Shown one piece after another: positions 11,511 through 23,000 of a DNA stretch of 64,000 bases. The stretch lies in assembly GCF_963676685.1 (NCBI RefSeq), contig NC_092354.1, positions 73,111,335-73,175,334 on the forward strand. The letters run 5' to 3'. Position 1 is the first letter of the stretch, and each line of letters begins with the position of its first letter. Under the pieces are notes generated by a model. The model did not search any database and was not told where the DNA came from. It worked only from the letters and a program-made list of their open reading frames with translations. The stretch comes from Mytilus edulis. Lineage: Eukaryota > Mollusca > Bivalvia > Mytilida > Mytilidae. The position numbers were made by a program, and so were the translations under genes.

Positions 11511-11928
11511 ATTGATTGATTGTTGGTTGCTTAACTTCCAGTGGCAAATATTTCATGCATATTCAGGACGAGAACAAGTTCACAATAAATACAATAGGTA
11601 GGTCTTGTCACAATAGAGGCAATCTGGGATGATGGTCGGGGAAATTTGGACTGCCACTGGAAAATAAGGGTTTTTTGGATAAGGACAGAAATTTTGCCTT
11701 GCAACAGGCCATCTACGGACCCCTCAAAGAGTTGTTGCAAGTGTTCTTGATCGTGGCACTCTCTTTACACGAGACATTGGATTTAATGTCCCCATTCTGA
11801 CCGGACGTGACTGCGAACTTCATACATCCCGCACAACCAAACGGACGCCCCACTTCAGCAAGCGTTTTACTGCCGGTCGGGAGAAGACCAAGTGACCATA
11901 TTTCTATTCCCCAGTCACCCTTGGGGGC
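11511..11928 (-). mobile_element. SINE-like insertion with 10-bp target duplication
   Basis: CATTATTTAG at 11501-11510 is repeated exactly at 11929-11938. The 418-bp insert interrupts the RT active-site codons, which resume intact on the far side. Read on the minus strand the insert ends in a (CAAT)n simple tail, a SINE hallmark. Its central part (11740-11830) resembles the SINE at 32300-32590. The head is not a clear tRNA. Confidence 0.75.
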
Positions 11929-12040
11929 CATTATTTAGCTGATTTGATTTTGTCGAGTCGAGCTAATTATCAAAAGTTTGCAATGCTTTGAAGTTATTCT
12001 AAGAGGTGTGCAACAACATAAGGTACTCCTCTTGCTAGTG

Positions 12041-12535
12041 ACAATAAAATTGAGAATGGAAATGGGGAATGTGCCAAAGAGACAACAACCCGACATAGAA
12101 AAAAAAAACAACAGCAGAAGGTCACCAACAGGTCTTCAATGTAGCGAGAAATTCCCGCACCCGGAGGCGTCCTTCAGCTGGCCCCTAAACAAATATATAC
12201 TAGTTCAGTGATAATGAACGCCATACTAATTTCCAAATTGTACACAAGAAATTAAAATTAAAATAATACAAGACTAACAAAGGCCAGAGGCTCCTGACTT
12301 GGGACAGGCGTAAAATACGGCGGGGTTAAACATGTTTGTGAGATCTCAACCCTCCCCTATACCTCTAGCCAATGTAGAAAGGTAAACGCATAACAATACG
12401 CACATTTAAAATCCAGTCCAGGAAAAGTCCGAGTCTGATGTCAGAAGATGTAACCAAAGAAAATAAACAAAATGACAATAATACATAAATAACAACAGAC
12501 TACTAGCAGTTAACTGACATGCCAGCAAGACTACT
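12041..12535 (+). repeat. Dispersed repeat inserted in the RT remnant
   Basis: Begins around 'gaatggggaatgtgcc..' and includes 'cagaggctcctgacttggga' and 'ggggttaaacatgttt'. Copies with the same order lie at 17336-17440 and 52453-52870, with shorter ones at 5905, 28224 and 29300. It splits the DIRS/Ngaro RT frame. The exact ends and any target duplication are unclear. Confidence 0.65.
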
Positions 12536-12779
12536 TCGCCGACTACATTACTTATGTTTTTGGGTATAGAATTTGATACACAGAATTTTATCATGCGACT
12601 TCCAAAAACTCTCACAACAAATCAGAGATACCTTTGACAGTTCTAAAATAACTCTTAAAGATATGCAATCTCTTCTTAGACTCCTGATTTTTGCTTGTAA
12701 GGTAGTTGCTCCAGACCGCACCTTCTGTCGCAGACTCATAAATTCAACAATCGGGGTATGAAAATCGTATTACAAAATT

Positions 12780-13260
12780 CGAGTAAACAAGCAAATGAAA
12801 GCAGATTTAGAAGTTTGGTTAGACTTTTTAAAACAATATAATGGTGTCACTGTAATAAAAGACAATGTATGGGTTTTGTAATGAAAAAAATAACTGATAG
12901 TGCAGGGGGATCCAAAGGCGGGTATGGGATCTATTTTGCAGGTCAGCCCAAGGCATATGTCCAAAATATTGGGTTGAGACTGGAAATACAAGAGATATGA
13001 CGTTGTTAAAGTTGTTTCCAGTTGTAGCTGCTCTTATGTCCTGGGAATCCTATTTTGTTAACAAAAAAGTTATTTTTCATGTTGATAATCAGGCGGTTGT
13101 TCAAATTATTAATATGAAAACTAGCAAATCAAGTAGAGTTATGACGTTAGTAAGACAGATGGTTTTATGAACTTAAAAAATAATACATTAGTTAAGGCAA
13201 TTTATATCCCTTCAAAACAAAACCAAATTGCTGATTGTCTTTCTCGTTCTTAGTGGGGGA
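12780..13260 (+). pseudogene. RNase H region of the decayed element
   Basis: Readable pieces in shifting frames: DSAGGSKGGYGIYFAGQP (first catalytic Asp), FHVDNQAVVQIINMKTSKS (second catalytic region) and IPSKQNQIADCLSRS (C-terminal Asp). At least two frameshifts or stops lie between them. It sits directly upstream of the recombinase, as in DIRS-type elements. Confidence 0.72.
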
Positions 13261-14247
13261 AGTTCAGAAGCATAGCTCCAGAAACAAACCAGTGGCCAAC
13301 CAAAATTCAAACACAGATCTGGAACATTTAAGTCAGGTAGCTGATTATATTGTCAATCAAGGTGTTTCCAAAAATACACAAAAATCATGCAATTTGGCTC
13401 TGTCAAAACTTTGCACTTTTAGATCATCTTATAAATTGAAACAGGATTGGCCTGTGCCAGTCAATGATTTACTAAATTTTATAGCTTTTTTGACGGTACA
13501 GGGTCTTTTTTTTTGGGGGGGGACCATCTCATCTTATATATCAGGAGTTGCATACCATCATAAAATTCAAGGGATACAGGATACAACCAAATTCTTTATA
13601 ATTGGAAAGGCATTAGAAGGAATAAAAAGAATTCAAGGAGGAAAACGTAATGACATTAGAACACCAATTACAGTGCAATTGTTATCAAATATGATAAGTT
13701 GTTTGGATAAAGTATGTAAGAATAAATATGAAGCTGCTTTATTTTCAGCAGTTTTTTCTGTTGCCTTCTTTGGTTTGCTAAGAGTAGGGGAAATCACTAC
13801 TTCAAAATCCAAGTCTATTATAAATGGCTCCAACTTAACAATTTCTGATATTTTTAGTTAGGAAAAAAGTCCTGAAGCTAAGAGTAAGGTGGTCAAAAAC
13901 TGACCAAAAAGTAAAGTCTGTTACTTTATTGATACCCGAGAACAGATAAAAAATACTGTCCGATACGACTCATTAACATATATTTAAAGGTACGACCTAC
14001 CTGTAACAATACAGATTTGTTTATCCATTATACTTGTATGCCTTTAACTAGATACCAATTCAGTAGTATACTGGAAAAAGCTTTACATTTTCTTCATATT
14101 AGTAAAGGTAATTTTAAGTCACATAGTTTTCGAATTGGGGGAGCCACGGAACTAGCTAGGCAGGGGGTGTCAGAGGAGGTAATTATGAGATTAGGCAGAT
14201 GGAAATTGCATGCTTATTCTCGCTATATTAGGTTGCAATTTTTCTAG
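13235..14247 (+). pseudogene. Tyrosine recombinase of the decayed element
   Basis: Open block 13235-13861 carries the core-binding helices and LLRVGEI (first catalytic Arg). Block 14017-14247 carries HSFRIGGATELA (H-x-x-R), LGRW and SRYIR with the catalytic Tyr. The two are separated by stops near 13861-14016. All signature residues are recognisable, but the ORF is broken. Confidence 0.8.
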
Positions 14248-16930
14248 TTTCAAAAGGCTAACAAGCAACAGGTTTGCACAGGTCCCAACATTTCAATAAC
14301 AATTTCCAAATTGTGACATATTCTTTAACATTAAATACCATAAACACTAATGAATTATTGTCTTAAATCTTTATAGTATCTATTTCGGGTATTTTGTAGA
14401 TTAAATGTAAGCATTATTATCTCAATATACTTTAAATGTGTTATACTTCCTTAACACCTAATAAACTATTCTATATGTTACGCTTAATAATGGAATCAAA
14501 GGTGTTATTCAGAAGTCAAAAACAAAATACAATTTAGAGATTTAAGACAAATTGAAGAGGGATTTTTGACATTTTTTTATGTGCTTTCTATATAAATGTT
14601 ATTATTTTGATGGAATTTAATCCTCAAGATTTAATCAGTAGTATTTTAGATAATAAAAGAGATTAGTGCATTTCTTTTTTTTTTTCGTTTCAGTCATAGT
14701 TCAAACGAGACAAAGTTATATGCTGCATTGTTTCAAAATTTGTAAAACAGCCCACTTACTTCCCTTGACCGTAAAAATTTGCCGTCTTTTCAATTAATGA
14801 TATATATTTTTTAATTACCAAATATATAGGCCACAAAGTGTAAGGATGACAAGAAGCACATTTAATAAAAAATAATGTCGTCCACATTTACTAATGATAA
14901 AGATATAAATGAGAAATTAATAAGGTACAAAATAAGGCAACAGTAGTATACCGCTGTTCAAACCGTTAAATGAATATCGATTTAAACAAAACACTAATCC
15001 AAACAGTATTGAAACCTGGTGCGTAAATTTGTTCATTTTGGAAATATACTACTAAACTTATAAAGGACACATCGTTATTTTATCAAACTGTTCTATCGAT
15101 TTCTATAAATATATCAACAAATACTGATTACACCTAACAAACCCCATGCTATGATTTGAATATAAAGGATCAATCAATATATACATTGTAACAAACAAGC
15201 AAATATTTCTTACATTTTGTTCTTCCTGTCATAGGAATAAGGTGAGATAACGACTTATAATTGTCTTCCTTTTTTGTGACTTGGATGTCTCATTAACACT
15301 CATACCGCATCTTCTTTATCTATTAACTTTAAATGTTAAAGAGATTGAAGATCGTGAATAGCTGTACTTGAAATTTGAGGTCTTTGAATGTGTACAATAT
15401 TTAATAAAAATGCTATATTACAGCATGTCAACGTACTTGTCTTTGGTACAGACATTATATTATGCGCTTGTAGGTCAGACATATAGATATGGTAACTGCA
15501 TATTCGTTAGGTGAACAAAGTTTGCACATTCTATGTCGTACAGTAAAACAATCAACAGAGATTTTATGACTTATGTTTCTATAATGTTAACTGAAAAAAA
15601 AGCCCTATTTGAAATTTAAGGTTTTTTAGTTCGAAAGTTGTTACTTTTACCATCGCAGGCAAACCATACGCTAAGCGACATATTTTAAGTTTTTGCCGTG
15701 TCTCCGCTCAAAATATGCAAAAAAGTATAAGAACATTTTGACCACCCTTTAATGACCTATATGACTATGTAGGGAAACCCGTTTTCCATTAGACTGTAAC
15801 ATTATGAGTTAGCCATGTTATCATGTTATTTGGCAAGTAAATTAAGTTAACTCGTTAAGAACATACAAGATACTCCTCCTGAAATAGATATACTATTTGC
15901 CACAACCATTAATTATATGAAATTGCATCATAGCTTCTTTTATTGGTCATAATGCTCAGTTCTTTTAAATTCATAGCTTTCAAAGAATCGGTCTTGATGA
16001 AGGTTAAAACAGAAAATTGCTTGGGACACATACACAGTATAAAATGTTGTTTTTATTCTTTATCAACGAAATGAATTTATTTGACGTAATCAGTTTATCA
16101 GACATTTTAAACAGAGGCGTGTCAATGATTGAGTCTTTATCTGTGTATGATTGGTTGTTATCTTATTGTAATGCGTTTATCTATTATACAGATATCAATA
16201 CAAAATTGTCTTCACTTCCGGAATTATTAAATCATTTAGGTCAGTATTGTATTATATTATGGATTTTCTTTAACTATCTTCATCTGACTTGTTCATCATT
16301 TGCGCATAATATTTTGAGAACCTTGTTAGAATTTCAAACTAGAAAAACTTAGTCGCAAATTGTTTCAGCTTACAAATACGACATTGTATGTTTACAACCA
16401 TCGCATTATCAAACATAATGACAGTGTCTAATAGGATCAAATTTTTATTTGAGACACGTATAAAGTGTATGGTCTTTGTTTGCTATTGAAATAAAAGGCT
16501 ATAACGTAAACATGATTACTCCCAATCACATCAAACAAATTGCACATTTGGTTTTAAAATAAGCCTTGACAAGTGTGTAGATCAACTGAATTTAAGTTTA
16601 CAGTGCGCTTGTGTCACTTACATGGTTTATAATTATACTAAAATATTATAGTTGTTATTATCTACTTACATCTAATTGTAGGTTGCGGGATACGATTTGT
16701 TTGTTTTATATGCTGTTTGGACTGGTATAAATTAAAAAAAAACTTTCTGCATATATCATTTCATTAATATAACGTCACAACTAAACATGGTCATTAAATG
16801 ACAAGAAAAGGACAAATTACAACAAATTGGACAAGGTTTCACATTAGTTCGTTGGTTACATGTGTTCCTGTGAAAACAGTTTATTTCATTGCATAATCAA
16901 ATATATGTTGCAGGACAGTCACGAAACAGA
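14248..16930. other. Gene-free stretch upstream of the CCP/CIDE-N gene
   Basis: No supported exon. 14921-14990 is a fragment of the repeat that also occurs at 24800-24962 (inverted) and 26018-26260. 15270-15320 is a fragment of the 'tctcattaacactcataccgc' repeat. The ORF at 16017-16352 has no domain or splice support. The promoter of the downstream gene should lie here, but no motif can be assigned with confidence. Confidence 0.5.
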
Positions 16931-17009
16931 ATGACGTTACTCTATTATCTGCTTTTATTTTTTACACTGAGAGTTTGTGACACTGAACAAACAGATCCAC
17001 ATACCATAA
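16931..17009 (+). other. Exon 1: signal peptide
   Basis: ATG followed by a hydrophobic run (LLYYLLLFFTLRVC), then DTEQTDPHTI. The donor GTGAGT leaves phase 1. A signal-peptide cleavage near residues 16-18 is plausible. The next exon starts with CT, completing a Thr codon just before the first CCP cysteine. Confidence 0.75.
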
Positions 17010-20000
17010 GTGAGTGATTTATTAAAAAATTGTATTTTAATTATTTTAATTTATTTTTTAAGATACAGACCAAATTTTAAATAAAAAAGTGCAACATTGT
17101 TCACTTATTTACACAGACAAATATAGATACGAGAAAGGTGATACTGCACATCTACCTCTTTAATCTTATTTGTATGTTAAAGTGGTATTTTGGGATATTG
17201 GAATGTTTTATATTAGTTTGATTATTTCTATATTGTTTATCTATAACTTTATTATTGCAAAATATCTTATTGTTAATGTATTCATACAATAATTAATGAA
17301 CTAAAATAGAAAAAAACATATGAAACATACAATATAATGACAGAGGCTCCTCATTTTGGACAGGCACAAAAACATAATGGGGCAGGGTTAAACATGTTTT
17401 GTAAGATCTCAACCTCCCCCTATACAATTGCTTGCAAATGACAAATTAAGAGCAGCAAATACATCAAACGTAATAATAGCATAACGACTAATAAAAAAAC
17501 AAACCGTTCAAAGTTGTCGTGTTTGAGGTTAACCAACCCTTGCAAAGAGATGAAAAAGTAGCAATGCATATGTTAGTACTATCATTAATAATAAAACAAT
17601 TTAAAAAAGTGGTAATCGACAATGAGTTGAAAGGTCAACTTGTTCATACTATTTTACTTTTAAATTGACATTTTACTAAAATTATCAAACTGATGATAGT
17701 TATTTGCTTATTAAGTTTAAATCTTAGTTTTTCTACATATACACTACAGCTTGTATACAGATGATCGGATCTCTACAAAGTAAATATGGCAACTATAACA
17801 TTACAATAAGAAGTCCGCATGTTCATGTTACCTGTGTAAACGACACTACACTGGTCGGAAGTAGTAATGTCACGTGTAAAAATCAGAAGTGGCAACCAGA
17901 TTTTCCTCATTGTTTAGTGAACTGTCCACCAATACCACCTTCACCGATCATTATTTCAGCGAATACGCAATCTTATGTAAAGGTAAGATCATCACATCTA
18001 ATATATAGTGAACACAATATCATTTAGAAAAGTTTATAACGTCTGCCGATCGAAGGGGATTAAGTTTGAAATTTAGCAATTTTATGGAATTTAGTGTAAA
18101 TATAATAATAGAAATAATTTTGGCCGTACTATCTTAGATCGTTATTATAGCAGTGAGGCACCATTTTGTAAGTACACTCAGTCAAGCTTGTGTGATCGTC
18201 ATAAACACTACAACTATAGTCATACGCATACAGTACAAATAACAATGCATTCAGACATATACCCTTCTCAGTCTTTTCGGCAAGATGCTGATGAAGGTGT
18301 TTATTTGGAATGTCAAGGTGAATACATACCATCCATTGTGAATATCATACTTAAGAAGTTGAATTGTAAGAAAATATACACACCTTCTGCAAGTCTAATG
18401 TTCTCCTTTTTAACATTGTTTTCAAGGCTAGCTACATTAGATATTTCCTTCAACCTTGTGGATAATCTATCCGAAGCGTATTTGATTGATTCGTCATATA
18501 ATTTATTGATTCATATTATAATTGCTACAAAACGTTATGTAGAAATAAAGTCCCCAATCAAATATATGTATACAAGGATATATATTTCTACAAATGATAT
18601 TAGCTGTGAATAGTCTAAAAGTGTACAATAGCAATTTATTCGATAATAGCAATAAAAAATGCGATTGATATATTTTAAATTTTCGAACTATATGTTTTAA
18701 AAAGGCTCCAGTGAAATAACGTAAAGTCAAGGCCCTTGTTAACCATAAATGAAATGTAAGGTATGTTCACAGCGCAACGTATACTATACTATAGCATAAA
18801 AATACGATGTATTTCAATACATGTTTGTTCAATTTTGTCCATTTCGAAATCCATCATAGTATTTTCGGTAAAACACGTGTTTTCCAATAATATTTTTAAA
18901 TTATTATTAATTCAAAATTATAATAAAAATTGCAGATATGAAATCATTGCGTATGCTTAATCGGGGATTAATTTATATGCTCCAGAATGAATCATCAGTT
19001 TCTGCTAAACAACTGATACCCATCATGTTGACCACGAAAATATACTGAAATGTATATCATTTCGGGGCCTTTTATAACTGACTATGTTGTATGGGGTTTG
19101 CTCATTGTTGAAGGCCATACAGTTTTTAATGTCTGATTAATTTGGTCTCTTGTGGAGGGATGTCTCATTGGCAATCATACCAAAAATATTTTTTTTTTAT
19201 ATATGATTCAGATAGATCAAGATAAATAAAAATGGAATTAAAGAGATATGAAATTTTCAAAAATGATGCAACTGTTTCGATATTTCAGACAAAAGACAGA
19301 AATCGATCAGCCGGTACAACTATTTCTCTTTCATGTATTACATCCGGGTTTATTGTAAATGGCTCGTCTAGAATTACATGTCAATCAGATAGATCTTGGA
19401 AACCTAACATTCCAAAATGCAGACGTTAGTATTTGATATTATGATTTGTTGTGTTGTTTATCCATTCGTTCTAATCTTATTCAGGGATATCAGTGTTGTC
19501 TTATTTACACATCCCCAAATGTGTAACCAAGAAGAAAATATAAATCATTTCAAGATAGAATTGATCAGCGATAAAATAAAGGAACTTTCTTGAATCGAAC
19601 AAATTAAATATTTCTTAGAGGGAATTATAAGAATGACATTATGATAGATAAATGTTTTTTTGTAAATACCAAAACTATATCATCATACACATATAAATAT
19701 AACTAGAGGTCAACATAGGGTAACCGCAACACCCTTTCAACTCATAACAGTATGCATAGCTGCGTTTTGTTGCCCTTCTGGTACGCTCGAATAGAACACT
19801 TAAAACTGTGAATTTCTATAATTATATAGAAGTGTGTCAATCACCTATAGATAAAAAAAAATAGATGCTGGATATATTTGAGAACGCTACTGTAAAAAAC
19901 CCACAAAGGAAAATCTTTATTATTTTTGTATTTTTTTCAAAGCTATTCAAGGCCGTAAGTCAGACAGGTTTTCTTCGAAGACAACATTTTATGATAAAAG

Positions 20001-23000
20001 TAGATACTAACATATTTAAAAATAATACACATGTAGATCGAGGAAAATCTTCCACAATTTCGGAATTTCACAAAAATGAAGTTCTGAAACTCCAATAAGG
20101 AATGAATTTCAAATTTTAAATGATTGTCCCTTTAATTTTCTACAGCTAAAAAGTTTCCACCAGAGAGACGATGGATGACGATCTTAGCTATAGCCGGTCC
20201 AGCAGCTTTAGTATTGGTAGTCTGTGTGATTGTTTTAGGAAAATTTTTGCTCAAACGAAGGTAATCATTATATTAATTTTAATTATCTATATGAATAATT
20301 TGCAATATTGGTTAATTGATAATCCGGATTTTGATGGGTTTGTGATGCTCAGTCCTTTATTTTCAATGTTGTGTGATATCTACCGTTCTTTGATGTTGAT
20401 CTTTTTTGTTTATAGCCATAGCGTAGTCAGCTTTATTTCGAAATCGATGAATCCTTTTGATATTTATGCCACTGTTTTTTAATATGATGGGAACATTATG
20501 TAGAAGATATTTATGATGTGGCTATGAACTAGCTTTTAGTAGTAGCAAGTATTCTTAAAAAAATAGATACGTACTGTTTGTATTTTGTTTGTATGTCAGT
20601 TGTTTTTGTGCTACATGATAATTATATGACCCACACCATAACAGTTTTAGAATTAACTTTATTTTTGAACCACTGTAAAAAAAAAGGGGGATGGGTTACA
20701 CTAAATTCTAAAGCTACTAAATTCGATATTTATCAATACTAAGTCAGGAGACTAATTAAATGGTTACCGTTGGTTGCTGGTTGTTATTTTCATTTATTGT
20801 CACATATCGTAATCTGCGTTTGAAGCTCATTCATTTTCTTCGGGTTTTTTTTATCGTTATTCGTATATGAAAAATTCACTGACGGCATTTGAATATTATT
20901 CTTGTAATTAATTTGTTCATTATTAATATTTTTTTTATAAAATTTGAATTACATTATTAAATTTTGTGTAATGGTTACAACCTTTTTTTGTATAATTAAT
21001 CGACTACACTTGACCTATGTGGGATTGTTGATTAATTGGCACTTCTTTTTTATGACGATTTATTTTTATTTATTTTAGACTGAAAAAATCAGAAATACAG
21101 GACGCTATACATCTATCACAGAAAAATGAAACAACGCCGTTTGTATTTTACTTTTTTTGTTATACTGACCGAAAAATGCTTGTATTATACAAGTGTTATG
21201 AAGTCGATATTAATGAATTAGTTGACGAAAGATAGTTTGTTCCTCAAATTAATAAAGCTTGCAGGAAAACATTCAAGATTTGAATTACTACAACTTTATC
21301 TTTATGCAGCTACCACTATTGGAGCAGGATCTACTACCCCATCTGGAGTGTCTGAAATCACTTGTAGCCTTTTGATTGGGTTCAAGTTTTATAACATAAT
21401 ATATTACATTATATAGACCCTACAGCCTTACAACAAATATGTTGAAAAATACATTTATCTCAAACAATTATGTTGTTTGAACAAAAACAGAATGTTGGTT
21501 ACCGTCTTGTATTTTTTTCTTAATCATCTTAAACGCATTTAGTTTTTTATAGAGATTCTCTTCTACAACTGTTTTATATGGTTCAGATTTCAATTGATGC
21601 GCTCAAATATTTCATATTTAGTTTTTGAAACTTGTTTTCTCGCGACCCCCATAACGAAGTTTTCTATAGATACACGTAAAGTTCATTATGGTATTTGATC
21701 ATCAGTTTACAGTACATATTTGGTTAATATGAGTTTGATTTCAAATGTTTAGCACCATTTGTTATAATCTTTATTACAGGAACTGTTTACCCTTCATGAA
21801 CTTAAGGTTGATCACTTGGTTTAACCGTTGAATATATACTGAAGAAATTTTCTAAATACCGTGACGACGTAGTCAAACATGTTTAATGTGAACAGAGTAA
21901 ACAATTGATAAGTTCTAATTCTTTATTAAAAAAGGTTATCATTACAGGTTTTATAAAGTTTGGACAATACGAAGGACACAAAAGAAAATGATTGAAGCTA
22001 TAGATCTTTCTTCATTAAAAAATAAAGGTATATAAAAACGAATGTATATGATCACAAGTTAGGTTAAGTTTATTGATAGTTTTGCTGTGTTTCATAGCTT
22101 AATTCTACATTACGACGAGTGCCACACGTGGAACACACCTTAGCTTGCTTACACTACTGGAGCTCCGAAAATCAATACAGGTTTTGTTTGATTGCGTATA
22201 AACTCGGCTTTGAGCGTTATGGGACGTATACAATAAAGTGTTGTTTTTATTCTTTGCATACCAATCACAAATGAAAAATGATAAATAGAAAGTGTGTTCC
22301 TGGTCCCTATTGTTACACGATTAAATACTATCGAATGCAAACACGTTCAGGCATTGTACGTTACACAGAGAGAAACCACAGTTTTGCGAATAATACTATA
22401 TAAATGTTAGTAGTACCACTGCAGAAAATATGGAGGTGGTTGTACATGCTACATACCAATAACGTCATTCAAAGGTGTGTGTCCGTTTGGCAGCGGGCAC
22501 ACTATTCACACATGACTACGTAATTGAAAAATGGATGGAAGATACCACATAATTTTAAACAATTGAATATATCTTTTAATAACATACATTTTTTTAATGT
22601 TCGGGCTTTTCATAGCTGACTTTACGATTATTTTGTTTCGTTTCTGAAGGACGTATCGTGATCTTTCATAGCCTACATTTACTTCGAACTTGACTAGATA
22701 GTTGAGTCACACGAAATCATACTACATACCACATATCCTTATTCTTATATTATACTTTAAACATTTACACACACAAAGAAAAGGTTTCAAGTATTTTTTA
22801 AATGTCAAATATGGGATGATGACTAATTTGCATGAATGTTTCAGCAAGTAAAATGTTTAATATTCCACAAGATAAATACTTGAAACTAGTACTAGAAGAA
22901 GATGGCTCAGAGATTCAAACAACGCCCTCTATGGTTCTTTGTCAAAAGAAAGTATTAATGGTTATAGATAGGAACGACAAATGGAAACCCGTATCATCAG

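Larger units (their letters stand above)
11045..12775 (+). pseudogene. Reverse transcriptase of the decayed element
   Basis: Fragments include SPMGLVPKKDRDFRLIQHLS (fingers), QCDVKAAFRLFPI (motif A, catalytic Asp), LPMGASISC (motif B) and HYLD at the expected active-site position, followed by a stop. The frame resumes after a SINE insertion with HYLADLILSSRANYQKF. It resumes again after a second insertion (from about 12536) with FLGIEFDTQNFIMRLPK, the connection region. The second catalytic Asp of the HYLDD-type motif is disrupted, so it is inactive. Confidence 0.78.
9861..14247 (+). mobile_element. Decayed DIRS/Ngaro-like tyrosine-recombinase retrotransposon
   Basis: Plus-strand remnants in the canonical order gag-like, RT, RNase H, tyrosine recombinase, broken by stops, frameshifts and two insertions (11511-11928 and about 12041-12535). 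A recombinase in place of an integrase, with the recombinase last, is typical of DIRS/Ngaro elements. I could not define terminal repeats. Sequence and order differ from the intact DIRS at 44.8-49.4 kb, so this is a separate lineage. Confidence 0.8.
17750..19424 (+). other. Exons 2-3: two sushi/CCP domains
   Basis: Exon 17750-17982 holds all four cysteines of CCP1 with the conserved KWQPDFPHC end, plus the first cysteine of CCP2 (VNCPPIP). Exon 19289-19424 supplies C2 (SLSC), C3 (RITC) and C4 (IPKC) with W141 and G residues in the right places. An intron splitting a CCP between C1 and C2 in phase 0 gives a perfect four-cysteine domain when joined. Ligand unknown. Confidence 0.8.

Noticed and set aside
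21222-21416. Open frame with exon-like core CTACCACTATTGGAGCAGG between receptor exons 5 and 6
   Set aside because: Its possible acceptor and donor phases do not fit between exon 5 (ends phase 2) and exon 6 (starts phase 2), whereas exons 5 and 6 join directly in frame.
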